A stretch of DNA of 43,000 bases from Gammaproteobacteria bacterium (GCA_013150915.1 JAADJE010000079.1:1-43000); one strand, 5' to 3'. Counted from the stretch's first letter, positions 1-9,056 are shown. The notes: generated by a model from the sequence alone, not told the origin. Numbers and translations are program-made.

Positions 1-2
1 TT

Positions 3-845
3 AAAGCTAAGGTTTTTATTATAGCGACAGGCGGCATCGAGAATGCACGGCTGCTTCTGTTATCAAATAAAATACAAAAAAATGGGATCGGAAATTCGTA
101 TGACCAGCTTGGTCGATATTTTATGGATCATCCCCATTACCCGCGTGCGGCCAATGTTGTTTTTTCTAACACTCCCGGCAACCTGGATAAATACGATAGA
201 AGCAAGAATAAGAAAGGCGTCGCTGCCTTAGGCTTCACTGACAAAATGCAACAAAAGAATCATCTACTAAATACTGCGATGCAAATTATTCCTAAAGCTG
301 GTAATTCTTATGAGCTGCTGAATGCTGGAGGGGCAATTGGCTTCTTTGATGCATTGCGAACAGGCCAGGGAAGAGGAGATGGCCCTTTCTTTGTAGAATT
401 GCAGATGATTTCTGAACTAAATCCGGACCCCAATAACCGTATTTTTCTTGATAACGAAGTTGATCGATTTGGACTTCAAAAAGCAAGGCTGAGATTAAAG
501 CTTACTAAACAACACCTCTATACAATCACAAAATCAATAGAATTATTTTCTGTGGAATTAGCAAAGTTATCTAATGGGAGGACAAGAATAGAATTTCTTG
601 AAGACGATCCGACTAAAAATTACTTTCCCGCAAACCATCATTCAGGCACTACCCGGATGAGTGATTCTCCAAAAACAGGTGTGGTTGATGCACAGTGTAA
701 AGTTCATGGAATAAGTAATCTCTTTGTAGCAGGTAGTTCGGTATTTCCGACAATAGGATTTGCTAATCCTACGTTTACGATTGTTGCACTGGCTCTACGC
801 CTTAGTGATCACATACGCCCGATTCTTAAACGCAGTAAATTATGA
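3..845 (+). CDS. GMC family oxidoreductase, C-terminal part (5' end outside window)
   Basis: The frame is already open at base 3 and gives 280 residues up to the TGA at 843-845, so the N-terminal FAD-binding part is missing. The visible part begins with a stretch containing 'ATGGIENARLLLLSN', then 'LGRYFMDHP', both typical of glucose-methanol-choline flavoenzymes. Near the C-terminus are 'HHSGTTRM' and 'GFANPTFTIVALALRLSDH', the substrate-side His and Asn/His region of the family. Such enzymes oxidise an alcohol or sugar and pass electrons to an acceptor; the substrate cannot be read here. The stop overlaps the start of the next gene (ATGA at 842-845), so the two are translationally coupled and probably form one complex. 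Confidence 0.88.
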   Translation, partial: KAKVFIIATGGIENARLLLLSNKIQKNGIGNSYDQLGRYFMDHPHYPRAANVVFSNTPGNLDKYDRSKNKKGVAALGFTDKMQQKNHLLNTAMQIIPKAGNSYELLNAGGAIGFFDALRTGQGRGDGPFFVELQMISELNPDPNNRIFLDNEVDRFGLQKARLRLKLTKQHLYTITKSIELFSVELAKLSNGRTRIEFLEDDPTKNYFPANHHSGTTRMSDSPKTGVVDAQCKVHGISNLFVAGSSVFPTIGFANPTFTIVALALRLSDHIRPILKRSKL

Positions 846-1258
846 GCACCTTATCTAGAAGAAGTTTTATATTGAGTAGCGCACTAGCTGTTGGTGGCGT
901 AATTACGGGTGTGTATCTTTATAAATTCAATGTTGCATACCCTGAGAAGCGAGCACAAGCACTCCATAGCGTTATTGAAAATTTAGCCGGACTGCCCGGT
1001 GCCGTGAGGTTCGGCAATATTTTTCGTGAACAGCAGCAGAAAAATAAAAAATCTATGGCGTCGGCAAAAAGTATCAGCAGGCGTTTGGATGATATCTTTG
1101 GAGATTTTCGTCGAAATACTATTGGAGAAGCCCTGAACCAGCAAATACAAAAAGAGCTCCAAAGCTCCCAGATTCAGTTAGTTGATGGCTGGTACCTGGC
1201 GAAGACTGAAGCAGACCTTTTCGCTTTGGCTTCTATGGTCAAGAAAGCTAAGCCGTAA
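842..1258 (+). CDS. Small Tat-signal subunit paired with the GMC oxidoreductase
   Basis: The protein has 138 residues and begins with a twin-arginine signal (SRRSF at residues 5-9), followed by a hydrophobic stretch to about residue 28. This suggests export in folded form or N-terminal anchoring. The C-terminal part contains 'VDGWYLAKTEADLFAL', which resembles the small gamma-type subunits found beside GMC dehydrogenases (gluconate 2-dehydrogenase subunit 3-like). The 4-base overlap with the upstream flavoprotein supports a two-subunit complex, the small subunit carrying the Tat signal for both. The family assignment rests on context and the short C-terminal motif. Confidence 0.7.
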   Translation: MSTLSRRSFILSSALAVGGVITGVYLYKFNVAYPEKRAQALHSVIENLAGLPGAVRFGNIFREQQQKNKKSMASAKSISRRLDDIFGDFRRNTIGEALNQQIQKELQSSQIQLVDGWYLAKTEADLFALASMVKKAKP

Positions 1259-1475
1259 CTTTACATGAATGGTGTGTTGGTACATTGGTAGGGGATGCCC
1301 GATCTGCATGCTCTATGTTATTGTGTATGGCCTGATGTTCGGGTATGCAATAAAATAACGTCAATCTGAAGTAGGCGTGTCAAATTGATTAGAGAAATGA
1401 AGCAAACAGGACTTACTGGAAATAACCCGTGGAGCAAGGGTTTTCTACAGCCCTGTTGTGCGCCATGCCGTATTA

Positions 1476-1489
1476 TTGACCTGGATCAA
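1476..1489 (+). promoter_or_regulatory. FNR-like site upstream of ubiT (one mismatch)
   Basis: TTGAC-CTGG-ATCAA differs from the FNR consensus TTGAT-N4-ATCAA at one position. Its centre (1482.5) lies 41.5 bases before base 1524, the likely ATG of ubiT. In class II geometry the transcript would then start at or near the start codon. That is either leaderless or a sign that the start or the site is not as drawn. The site is supported mainly by the perfect FNR box in front of the partner ubiUV genes. Confidence 0.45.
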
Positions 1490-1523
1490 GGCATCCAGCC
1501 GCCGCTGTGACGAGAATACCCTG

Positions 1524-2009
1524 ATGAGTGCTTCTTCTGAAAATTCGCCTTTGATTCTTCGGCTGCTGTCTTTGCCTGTAGCCATCATCCCAATCGGAGT
1601 GCATAGTACGGCGGTTGTTACCGTTTTAAACCGGGTTTTTGTCGATGCTTTACGGGAGGGTGAACTGGATTTCCTTCAGGGTCGCATTGTGCGCATCCAC
1701 GTCAAGGATATGCAACTGACTTTCTGTATAAGCATGCAACGAGGTAGGTTAAAAGCAGGTCGGGCAACGGATGTGCCGGATATGTCTATTTCTGGTAGCT
1801 TGCATGCATTCCTTCAGCTCGCCGCACGTACAATGGACACCGATACCCTGTTTTTCCAGCGTCGCCTGAAAATGGAAGGCGATACGGAACTCGGACTGGA
1901 GGTTAAAAATTTTCTGGATGGGTTTGATGTCGATTCATTCTGGTTGCCTAAACAGGTCAGCAGCCTAGCGCAGAAAGCCCTGCCACTTTACGAACGACTG
2001 TTATCTTAA
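1524..2009 (+). CDS. ubiT: O2-independent ubiquinone biosynthesis accessory factor UbiT (SCP2 domain)
   Basis: This protein of about 161 residues matches the E. coli UbiT (YhbT) pattern: 'LSLPVAIIP' near the N-terminus, '[10 protein letters not shown]', then '[28 protein letters not shown]'. The SCP2-type sterol-carrier fold binds lipids and is thought to hold the hydrophobic quinone intermediates for the anaerobic pathway. I chose the ATG at 1524 because it leaves about 14 residues before the conserved 'LSLPV', as in E. coli; the frame is open upstream to 1458. The gene converges on ubiD, and the two TAA stops share the bases TTAA at 2006-2009. The other two members of the pathway, ubiU and ubiV, lie in the facing operon. 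Confidence 0.9.
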   Translation: MSASSENSPLILRLLSLPVAIIPIGVHSTAVVTVLNRVFVDALREGELDFLQGRIVRIHVKDMQLTFCISMQRGRLKAGRATDVPDMSISGSLHAFLQLAARTMDTDTLFFQRRLKMEGDTELGLEVKNFLDGFDVDSFWLPKQVSSLAQKALPLYERLLS

Positions 2010-3535
2010 CTTATTCCCAGTTTATCCCACATGGCATCGACTCGTTTGCGCACGTCATCTGTCATGTTGATTGGGCGGCCCCATGTTCGGTTGCTCTCAC
2101 CCGGCCATTTTCGGGTGGCATCAAAACCCATTTTTGAGCCCAGACCAGAGTCAGGACTGGCAAAATCGAGGTAGTCAACCGGCGTATTTTCTACCTGTAC
2201 GGTATCGCGTACCGGATCCATACGTGTGGTCATAGCCCATATCACTTCGTTCCAGTTTCGTACATCGATGTCATCGTCTGTGATAATAATAAACTTTGTA
2301 TAGGTGAACTGCCGTAGCCACGACCAGATACCGAACATGATACGGCGCGCATGACCGAGATAGGCTTTTTTGATGCTGACGACGGCAAGCCGATAGGAAC
2401 AGGCTTCGGGTGGCAGGTAGAAATCAATAATCTCCGGGAACTGATCCTGAAGCAACGGAATGAACATTTCATTTAATGCAGCCGCCAGGATAGAGGGCTC
2501 ATCCTCGGGGGGCTTGCCCATGTAGGTCGCCTGGTAGACAGGCTTATCCCGGTGAGTAATTCGCTCGATGGTGAAGACGGGGAATTTCTCCACTGAGTTG
2601 TAATAGCCGGTGTGGTCACCAAAGGGTCCTTCATCCATTACCAGATTTGGTTCGATGTAACCTTCGAGGATTATCTCGGCCGTTGCCGGCACCTGTAAGT
2701 CGTGTGTCAGGCAGCGTGTAACACGTGATTTGCCACCGCGCAACAGGCCAGCAAATTGATACTCTGAGATTGTGTCCGGTATCGGTGTGACAGCGGCCAG
2801 TGTCGTGGCGGGATCAGAGCCTATAGCGACTGCAACAGGAAAGCGCTTGCCAGGGTGTGCCTGTTTCCATTCACGAAAGTCGATGGCGCCTCCACGATGG
2901 GGCAGCCAACGCATGATGACCTGGTTGCGTCCGATAACCTGCTGTCGGTAGATGCCTATATTCAGTCTTGCTTTGGTGGGGCCGCGGGTAATAACCAGGC
3001 CAAAGCTGATCAAGGGTCCCGCATCTTCAGGCCAGCAGGTCTGTATGGGCAGCTGTGCCAGATCAACATCATTCCCCTCGATAACCACTTGTTGGCAGGG
3101 TGGGTCATCAATGAATTTCGGATTAACGTGGGTAAGACGGTGAAATTGCGGTATCTTACTCATCGCGTCACCGAGACCGGTCGGTAATACAGGGGCCTTC
3201 AGAAAGGCCAGTTGTTGGCCAATTTCACGTAAATCATGGATGTCGTTCAGGCCAATGGCCCGGGCGATCCGACGCGTACTGCCGAAGAGATTGCCAACGA
3301 CGGACATTTGGGAACCCGTATTCTCGAATAGCAGGGCAGGCCCATCCTGTTTCAGCGTACGATGACAGACCTCAGTGATTTCGAGTTGTGGTTTAACCTG
3401 CTGGCGAATTCTTTTCAGGTCGCCGGATTGTTCCAACGCTGTAAGAAATTCTCGTTGATCGTTATAGACCGGTTTATCGCGTGTTTCCAGTGAGGATTTG
3501 AGCCTGTCCCGAAAGAATTTAAAAGGTGGCGTCAT
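2006..3535 (-). CDS. ubiD: 4-hydroxy-3-polyprenylbenzoate decarboxylase UbiD
   Basis: UbiD uses prenylated FMN to decarboxylate 4-hydroxy-3-polyprenylbenzoate in ubiquinone synthesis. The sequence follows E. coli UbiD almost throughout: '[20 protein letters not shown]', '[21 protein letters not shown]', '[11 protein letters not shown]', '[11 protein letters not shown]' and '[20 protein letters not shown]'. I chose the ATG at 3535-3533 because it forms an ATGA overlap with the ubiV stop, like the other junctions of this operon. An in-frame ATG at 3547 would add four residues. The N-terminus is about 20 residues longer than in E. coli. The flavin prenyltransferase UbiX that makes its cofactor is not in the window. 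Confidence 0.95.
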   Translation of the reverse strand: MTPPFKFFRDRLKSSLETRDKPVYNDQREFLTALEQSGDLKRIRQQVKPQLEITEVCHRTLKQDGPALLFENTGSQMSVVGNLFGSTRRIARAIGLNDIHDLREIGQQLAFLKAPVLPTGLGDAMSKIPQFHRLTHVNPKFIDDPPCQQVVIEGNDVDLAQLPIQTCWPEDAGPLISFGLVITRGPTKARLNIGIYRQQVIGRNQVIMRWLPHRGGAIDFREWKQAHPGKRFPVAVAIGSDPATTLAAVTPIPDTISEYQFAGLLRGGKSRVTRCLTHDLQVPATAEIILEGYIEPNLVMDEGPFGDHTGYYNSVEKFPVFTIERITHRDKPVYQATYMGKPPEDEPSILAAALNEMFIPLLQDQFPEIIDFYLPPEACSYRLAVVSIKKAYLGHARRIMFGIWSWLRQFTYTKFIIITDDDIDVRNWNEVIWAMTTRMDPVRDTVQVENTPVDYLDFASPDSGLGSKMGFDATRKWPGESNRTWGRPINMTDDVRKRVDAMWDKLGIS

Positions 3536-4455
3536 GATGTGCTGCAACCCGCCAGCATTCCTGCTTCACCGTACCAGTAACCGTTGCAGGGGCCGGTTGG
3601 CATAAATGATTCCAGTGCGGCCACAGCCTGATCGATATTCTGCTGGTCTATCAGGCAATCATGAAATATTTTGATGATTTCTCCGGTATGTTGTGACTGT
3701 GGGCTGATACGAAAGATGTCAATGTTCGGGTCGTTAATCTCATTTACGAGATTATGGGTCAGAGCTGACTGTGTCTGGGTGCCATTGAGTACCAGGAATG
3801 AATCGTCTTCACGGGTACGGAGTAGAATCCCATCCGGATCATCGAGGCAGCGAAACTGACAGTTATCCTTGGGCAGGTTATGGTTTCGGGCCGTATAGCA
3901 GCGAGCCGAGAAGGCTAGCGGCAAACGTCCCCATGCGAAGACCTCTATCTCCATGCTGGATTCCATTTTCTGACGGAATATACGCAGAACATCACGCGAT
4001 TGTTCAACGGGCATGACCCAGCGTACGACACCGAGATGGGCCAGCTTTTCCAGGGTATGTGTATTATAGATGCTCAACGTTGTGCCGGCGATAAACTCAG
4101 ACTTGCCTGCCAGCACCTGTACTGCAGCCATGTCATTGGCTTCGACACGAAAACGTCCATTTGCACAGATTCTTTTCAGTGTTGCCAGTTCCGAGGCCGC
4201 CTCGATGAGTGAGAGGCTCGATAGCACAACTTCCTTGCCAGCCCGGGTCAACATATCGGCGATCTCAAGCCAGCCCTTGGTATTCAATGACCGACGTTTG
4301 GAACACACGGTTTCTCCGAGGTAAACAATGTCTATAACTGACTCTGCGGCCATGTTATAGAAGCGGCGTAGCTGATCCTCGGGCCAGTAGTAAAGGACAG
4401 GGCCAAGCGACAGGCGTTTCCGGGTTTTATCAATGGGAGGAGTGTCTGGGGTCAT
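3532..4455 (-). CDS. ubiV: O2-independent ubiquinone hydroxylation protein UbiV
   Basis: UbiV is a U32-peptidase-like protein that forms a complex with UbiU and hydroxylates the ubiquinone ring without O2. The product has 307 residues. Four cysteines (C51, C186, C199, C203) have the spacing of the [4Fe-4S] ligands of E. coli UbiV (C39, C180, C193, C197), in particular the C-X12-C-X3-C group at '[19 protein letters not shown]'. The gene overlaps ubiU by four bases upstream and ubiD by four bases downstream, so it is the third gene of a coupled operon. The N-terminus is about a dozen residues longer than in E. coli. Confidence 0.95.
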   Translation of the reverse strand: MTPDTPPIDKTRKRLSLGPVLYYWPEDQLRRFYNMAAESVIDIVYLGETVCSKRRSLNTKGWLEIADMLTRAGKEVVLSSLSLIEAASELATLKRICANGRFRVEANDMAAVQVLAGKSEFIAGTTLSIYNTHTLEKLAHLGVVRWVMPVEQSRDVLRIFRQKMESSMEIEVFAWGRLPLAFSARCYTARNHNLPKDNCQFRCLDDPDGILLRTREDDSFLVLNGTQTQSALTHNLVNEINDPNIDIFRISPQSQHTGEIIKIFHDCLIDQQNIDQAVAALESFMPTGPCNGYWYGEAGMLAGCSTS

Positions 4456-5447
4456 TGCCAGGTCCGCTCGTAGGCCCCCAGCGTTGTCTGCGTACCCTCA
4501 GACAGGGCTGCAAGCTGTGTCATCCATTCCTGTTTTGGTGTGAAGTTATCAGGGTCTGCCTTACAGGCATCGATGGCTTCACGCATTATGCGGGTCACTT
4601 GTTTGACATAGGCAGGACTGCGCTGCCGTCCTTCGATTTTGATGGCTGCAGCACCTATACGCAATAGTTCAGGCAATATCGGCAGGGTATTCAGGCTGGT
4701 TGGGGCTTCAATCGCGTAACCGGTTTTTCCCATCACCTCAAAGCGACCCTTGCAAACAGTTGGATAGCCGGCATTCTCACCTTTGCCTACCTGGTCAATG
4801 AGGACTTCATTGAGGCGAGTTTCCAGGCCCCTGTCTGTTTCCTGCCAGCGCACAAAAGCGGCAGGAGAGCAGGCTCCAAAATTGTTTGGGCCCTGCCCCG
4901 TGACATAGGAAGAGAGGAAGCAACGTCCCTCGACCATGACGCAGAGACTGCCAAAGCCGAACACTTCAATCGGAACGGGACTGTGTTCTATTAATGTGGC
5001 CACCTGCTTTATTGACAGGACACGGGGTATTACCGCCCGACGGATGCCAAATTGTTCGGCAAAGAAACGAATCGCTTCGTGGCTGGTGGATGAGCTCTGT
5101 ACAGACAGGTGAAGATTCAGCTCAGGCCAGCGCTCACACGCATAATCCATGACACCGATATCTGCCAGAATTAGTGCATCCACACCCAGCTCAGCAGCCC
5201 TGTCTACGGCTTTTTGCCAGTGTGTGAAATCAGAAGGGAGGGGATAGGTGTTGATGGCAACGAAGACCTTTACCTGATGATCCCTGGCATATTGCAGCCC
5301 TTTTTCAATCTGTGTATTAGAAAAATTTAGTCCGGCAAAATGACGTGCATTGGTGCTGTCGCGAAACCCGATATATACAGCATCGGCACCATTATCAACG
5401 GCAGCCTTCAGTGACGGCAGGTTACCTGCCGGGCAAACAAGTTTCAT
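4452..5447 (-). CDS. ubiU: O2-independent ubiquinone hydroxylation protein UbiU
   Basis: This 331-residue U32-family protein starts 'MKLVCPAGNLPSLKAAVDNG', like E. coli UbiU (YhbU). The four cluster ligands fall at C169, C176, C193 and C232, exactly the numbers known for the [4Fe-4S] site of the E. coli protein ('SLCVMVEGRC', 'FGACSP', 'TVCKGRF'). UbiU works with UbiV and UbiT to hydroxylate quinone precursors under anoxia. Its start overlaps the yhcC stop by four bases (ATGA), so translation is coupled to that gene. Confidence 0.96.
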   Translation of the reverse strand: MKLVCPAGNLPSLKAAVDNGADAVYIGFRDSTNARHFAGLNFSNTQIEKGLQYARDHQVKVFVAINTYPLPSDFTHWQKAVDRAAELGVDALILADIGVMDYACERWPELNLHLSVQSSSTSHEAIRFFAEQFGIRRAVIPRVLSIKQVATLIEHSPVPIEVFGFGSLCVMVEGRCFLSSYVTGQGPNNFGACSPAAFVRWQETDRGLETRLNEVLIDQVGKGENAGYPTVCKGRFEVMGKTGYAIEAPTSLNTLPILPELLRIGAAAIKIEGRQRSPAYVKQVTRIMREAIDACKADPDNFTPKQEWMTQLAALSEGTQTTLGAYERTWQ

Positions 5448-6439
5448 TGCAGCACCATTGGGGAATCAGCCATTACCTGCACTGTGTAGGGCGAAGTGTA
5501 GGCGCGTTGTTGCAGGATTTCAGTCAGTCGGTTGAGAACCAGCCATTTTTTAGAGCACCAGTCAGGTGCCAGCAGTATTTTGGCGGCGGCAGTGGCGGTT
5601 AAACGGTGGAAAATGACCTCTGCGGGTGTTTGACGGATGAGATCTGCTGCGATCTCGATGTATTCGTCCAGCTGCAGCGGCTGATACTCACCGCGTCGCC
5701 ATTCATTAGCCAGCTGTGTCCCTTTCACTACATGCAATGGATGGAGTTTCAGGCCATCCACCCCCAGCTCCAGTACGCGCTCCAGCGTAACATTACAATG
5801 TATCTTGTTTTCACCAGGCAGACCAACGATGAGATGTGTGCAGACCTGCAGGCCTCGTTTGCGCGCATTCAGCAAGGTTGTTTTATATTCAGCAAAACCG
5901 TGGCCGCGGTTGACGCGAATAAGTGTTTCATCGAAGGAGGATTGTAACCCCAGTTCCAGCCATATTTCATGTCCTTGCTGCTGATATTCAGCCAGCAAAT
6001 CCAGCACCGATTCCGGCACACAATCAGGACGAGTTCCAATAGAAAGGCCGATTACATCTGGCTCTGACAGGGCTGTATCATAGAGGTTCCTGAGCCTGTT
6101 GATGTCGGCATAAGTGTTGGTATAGGCCTGAAAATAGGCCAGATATTTTTTTGCTCTGGTACGTTTGAGAATGACCTGTCGGCCGGCAGCTATCTGTTCC
6201 GTGATCGAAGACGGTTTTCGCCCATTGGGGTTGAATGAGATATTATTACAAAAAGTGCAGCCACCCCGGCCCTTACTGCCATCAAGGTTGGGGCAGGTGA
6301 AGGCGGCATTAATTGCAATTTTATGCACACGTTCGCCATAGCGTCGCAACATCGCCTGACCAAAAGTATTGACATAACGGGACAGTGTTATCTGTCCGGG
6401 TTCATCTGGGTTTGTTGGAGTAATAAATGTTGCAGTCAT
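5444..6439 (-). CDS. yhcC: TIGR01212-type radical SAM protein, YhcC-like
   Basis: The 331-residue protein carries the radical SAM cluster cysteines as C49-X11-C61-X2-C64 in 'TCPNLDGSKGRGGCTFCNN', the wide spacing typical of the YhcC/TIGR01212 group. It also has the family stretches 'SIGTRPDCVPESVLDLLAEY' and 'CTHLIVGLPGE'. The biochemical role of this family is not settled as far as I know. Here it is the first gene of the operon yhcC-ubiU-ubiV-ubiD, coupled to ubiU by an ATGA overlap and lying behind an FNR-type promoter. This makes a part in anaerobic quinone synthesis plausible, but that is inference from position only. Confidence 0.88.
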   Translation of the reverse strand: MTATFITPTNPDEPGQITLSRYVNTFGQAMLRRYGERVHKIAINAAFTCPNLDGSKGRGGCTFCNNISFNPNGRKPSSITEQIAAGRQVILKRTRAKKYLAYFQAYTNTYADINRLRNLYDTALSEPDVIGLSIGTRPDCVPESVLDLLAEYQQQGHEIWLELGLQSSFDETLIRVNRGHGFAEYKTTLLNARKRGLQVCTHLIVGLPGENKIHCNVTLERVLELGVDGLKLHPLHVVKGTQLANEWRRGEYQPLQLDEYIEIAADLIRQTPAEVIFHRLTATAAAKILLAPDWCSKKWLVLNRLTEILQQRAYTSPYTVQVMADSPMVLQ

Positions 6440-6464
6440 TGACAGGTGCCTTGAATCATGGACG

Positions 6465-6510
6465 ATTATATATACAAGCCACCTGCATATCTATCATTGA
6501 TATGGATCAA
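6465..6510 (-). promoter_or_regulatory. FNR class II promoter of the yhcC-ubiUVD operon
   Basis: TTGAT-ATGG-ATCAA at 6497-6510 is a perfect match to the FNR consensus. On the minus strand a TATATA hexamer at 6474-6469, overlapping a TATAAT at 6470-6465, lies downstream. Taking TATATA as the -10 box puts the transcript start at about 6462, and the FNR box centre (6503.5) then falls exactly at -41.5, the standard class II activating position. The start codon of yhcC is about 23 bases further on. This predicts induction under low oxygen, in line with FNR control of ubiUV in E. coli. Confidence 0.8.
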
Positions 6511-6530
6511 ACTCACCTTAGTCATACAGA

Positions 6531-7424
6531 CTAGTCATCCACTTTTATTAGTTTAAGCCGCTCTACCAGCCAATTACGCGCCTGGCCCCGGTTGCTCATT
6601 TTCCATCCAATCTGTAGTGGTTCTTCAGTGTAAGGATTTTCCACACTCAGGTTGAGTAATTCACCTTTCTGTAAGTATTGTTCTACGCGGAAGTGAGGGA
6701 CAAATCCTATGCCCAGCCCTAATCGATGTGCCTGAATTTTCTGTTCCATGTTTTCTACATGGATAAAATTTTCTTTGTTTAATATACCTCGGCTAAGGGG
6801 GGCTTCGTGGCGAGAACTGTCCCGGATGATTACCGAACGGTACTGCATAACAATCCGGTCACTCAGTGGTTGGGGGTGCCGACAGACTGGATGACCCGGG
6901 GTGGCGACAAAAGCGGACTTAACTGTAAGCCAGTCGAAACAACGTATCCCCTTGTGACCGGGAGCATTACCGATAGCACCGATTGCCAGGTCGACTCTGT
7001 CGTAGTCGAGTGCCTCCCAGGTGCCACCCAGTACTTCTTCTGTTAAATCAATCTCAATATTAGGCTGTATTTCATATAGCCGATTGATTAATGGCAGGAT
7101 CATCTCAGCAGGAATAATGGTATCCAGTGCGATTCGCAGTCGTGGTTCCCATCCGGTTGCGACCTGTTTTGTGCTGTCCACTAATGTGTCTGAGGCGGTC
7201 AGTAATTCTCGCCCCTGTTGCATTAAATGCCGGCCAGCAGTGGTCAATACCGAGCGACGCCCCTGCTTTTGAAACAGGCTTACACCAAGACCCTGCTCAA
7301 GTTTGTGAATCGTGTAGGACAAGGCCGAGGGCACACGGTTCAACGAGTTTGCTGCAGAGGCAAAACTCCCCTTACGATCGATGGCATCCAGTACCTGCAG
7401 GGCTTCCAGAGTGAGTGGGTTCAT
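6531..7424 (-). CDS. yhaJ: LysR-type regulator, YhaJ-like
   Basis: The 297-residue protein has an N-terminal winged helix-turn-helix (about residues 4-63, with 'GSFASAANSLNRVPSALSYT') and a LysR effector-binding domain. The HTH is close to E. coli YhaJ, including 'VPSALSY' in the recognition region. YhaJ activates the doxX-type gene yqjF in E. coli, and here the gene diverges from a doxX-yqjG pair, so it very likely controls it. Divergence over 115 bases is the usual LysR layout. The natural effector is not known from sequence; quinone-like or aromatic breakdown products are a possibility. Confidence 0.85.
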   Translation of the reverse strand: MNPLTLEALQVLDAIDRKGSFASAANSLNRVPSALSYTIHKLEQGLGVSLFQKQGRRSVLTTAGRHLMQQGRELLTASDTLVDSTKQVATGWEPRLRIALDTIIPAEMILPLINRLYEIQPNIEIDLTEEVLGGTWEALDYDRVDLAIGAIGNAPGHKGIRCFDWLTVKSAFVATPGHPVCRHPQPLSDRIVMQYRSVIIRDSSRHEAPLSRGILNKENFIHVENMEQKIQAHRLGLGIGFVPHFRVEQYLQKGELLNLSVENPYTEEPLQIGWKMSNRGQARNWLVERLKLIKVDD

Positions 7425-7539
7425 AATTAATCAAAAATATTGAACATATTCATCAAAAAGTATTACTTTTTATTTAAAATAGCAAGCATATACTCACGTA
7501 AACAGATTAAATACCATGAATATAATGAAGGAGAAAGAG
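7425..7539. promoter_or_regulatory. Divergent control region between the LysR gene and doxX
   Basis: This AT-rich interval separates the LysR gene from the chosen doxX start. It contains an imperfect dyad TGAA-CATA-TTCA at 7441-7452, which could be a regulator half-site pair. No confident -35/-10 pair was found. An AAGGAG ribosome site at 7528-7533 lies six bases before the ATG at 7540 and decides the doxX start over the upstream ATGs at 7516 and 7525. Confidence 0.45.
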
Positions 7540-7989
7540 ATGAATACCGATGCTATATATAAAATACTTGATTCAGGAAACGCGCCGTCTACGCTACCAT
7601 TACGTCTGACAGCGGGTATCATTTTTACCGCACACGGTGCGCAGAAATTGTTTGGCTGGTTTGGTGGATACGGGCTTGAGGGGACAGGTCAGTTTATGGC
7701 TTCGATGGGACTTGTCCCCGGAATACTGATGGCATTTTTGGCAGGTGGTGCTGAGTTTGTTGGCGGTCTGGCTCTGTTACTGGGACTGGTTGTTCGGCCC
7801 GCGTCCCTGTTGCTGGCCATTACCATGCTGGTCGCTATTTTTTCTGTTCATCTGCCAAATGGACTCTTTCTAACTAACAGTGGATATGAATTTGCTTTGG
7901 CTTTGCTGGGTATCAGTGTTGCGTTACTTATTCAAGGCGCAGGGCGTTGGTCTCTTGACCAATTGATAGTGCGTAATTTGAAATCGTAG
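7540..7989 (+). CDS. DoxX family membrane protein (YqjF-like)
   Basis: About 149 residues. The family start 'LRLTAGIIFTAHGAQKLFGWFGGYG' is followed by three more hydrophobic segments ('LMAFLAGGAEFVGGLALLLGL', 'SLLLAITMLVAIFSV', 'FALALLGISVALLI'), giving a four-helix inner-membrane protein of the DoxX type. The ATG at 7540 is preferred because of a strong AAGGAG six bases upstream. The neighbours (YhaJ-like regulator, glutathionyl-hydroquinone reductase) are the same as around E. coli yqjF, which responds to YhaJ. A role in dealing with quinone or aromatic stress is inferred from this context. Confidence 0.85.
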   Translation: MNTDAIYKILDSGNAPSTLPLRLTAGIIFTAHGAQKLFGWFGGYGLEGTGQFMASMGLVPGILMAFLAGGAEFVGGLALLLGLVVRPASLLLAITMLVAIFSVHLPNGLFLTNSGYEFALALLGISVALLIQGAGRWSLDQLIVRNLKS

Positions 7990-8048
7990 TGGGTTATTAA
8001 GGAAACTGTATGACTTAGTCAGAATTTCCCCAGACAGGAGATAAGAAT

Positions 8049-9056
8049 ATGGGACTGTTAGTAAAAGGTAAATGGTCTGATCAATGGTATGACACCAAAA
8101 GCCATCATGGTGAGTTTATCCGACAGCAAAGCCTGTTTCGTAACTGGATTACAGCTGATGGCCAGGCAGGAAACAGTGGTGAAGGTGGTTTTCCTGCTGA
8201 AGCAGGGCGTTACCACTTATATGTATCACTGGCCTGTCCCTGGGCCCATCGCACACTGATCTTTCGCCAGCTGAAGGGATTGAAAGATATTATAACAGTC
8301 TCAATCGTCGAACCACTGATGATGGAACAGGGGTGGATTTTCAATGAACGGGGTGATGGCCTCTACGGTCTACATACTTTACATGAGGTCTATACCCGAA
8401 CAAACAGTGATTACACTGGACGTGTGACTGTTCCAGTATTATGGGACAAACAAAGTCAGACGATAGTCAATAATGAATCAGCAGAAATTATTCGTATGCT
8501 CAACAGTGTATTCAATCCTCTGACCGAAAATTACGATGATTATTATCCAGAGGCGCTACAAGCTGAAATTGATCAACTGAATGAACGAATCTATCGCACC
8601 GTCAACAATGGTGTTTATCGAGCAGGGTTTGCCACCACTCAGGGGGCATATGAAAAGGCCTTTACCGAGTTATTCTGTACTTTGGACTGGCTGGAGCAGC
8701 GCCTGTCAAAGCAGCGTTACCTGACAGGGGATACAACCACCGAAGCAGACTGGCGTTTATTTACGACATTGTTGCGCTTTGATGCGGTCTACTATAGCCA
8801 CTTTAAAACCAATCTACGCCGAATTGAGGAGTATCACAATCTATCGGGCTATCTGCGTGATCTTTATCAGCAACCGGGTGTGGCCGAGACCGTCGATATG
8901 GATTACATCAAAGCCCATTACTATGGCAGTCATCTCACAATCAATCCTACTGGCATTGTTCCGGTCGGACCCTTGTTAGATTTTACCCGACCTCATCAGC
9001 GCCAGAATTTAAGTGAGATTATGAAAAAGTCAAAAAAGCTTAAGGAGGTCATATGA
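8049..9056 (+). CDS. yqjG: Glutathionyl-hydroquinone reductase, YqjG/Xi-class GST
   Basis: A 335-residue protein with the Xi-class glutathione transferase active site 'ACPWAHRTL' (catalytic C63) and a C-terminal helical domain. These enzymes use glutathione to reduce S-glutathionyl-hydroquinones, releasing hydroquinone and GSSG. An AGGAG ribosome site lies about ten bases before the ATG. The gene follows doxX by 59 bases on the same strand, so the two are probably cotranscribed. In the window it fits a theme of quinone handling with the nearby ubi genes, although it acts on damaged or foreign quinones rather than on synthesis. Confidence 0.92.
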   Translation: MGLLVKGKWSDQWYDTKSHHGEFIRQQSLFRNWITADGQAGNSGEGGFPAEAGRYHLYVSLACPWAHRTLIFRQLKGLKDIITVSIVEPLMMEQGWIFNERGDGLYGLHTLHEVYTRTNSDYTGRVTVPVLWDKQSQTIVNNESAEIIRMLNSVFNPLTENYDDYYPEALQAEIDQLNERIYRTVNNGVYRAGFATTQGAYEKAFTELFCTLDWLEQRLSKQRYLTGDTTTEADWRLFTTLLRFDAVYYSHFKTNLRRIEEYHNLSGYLRDLYQQPGVAETVDMDYIKAHYYGSHLTINPTGIVPVGPLLDFTRPHQRQNLSEIMKKSKKLKEVI

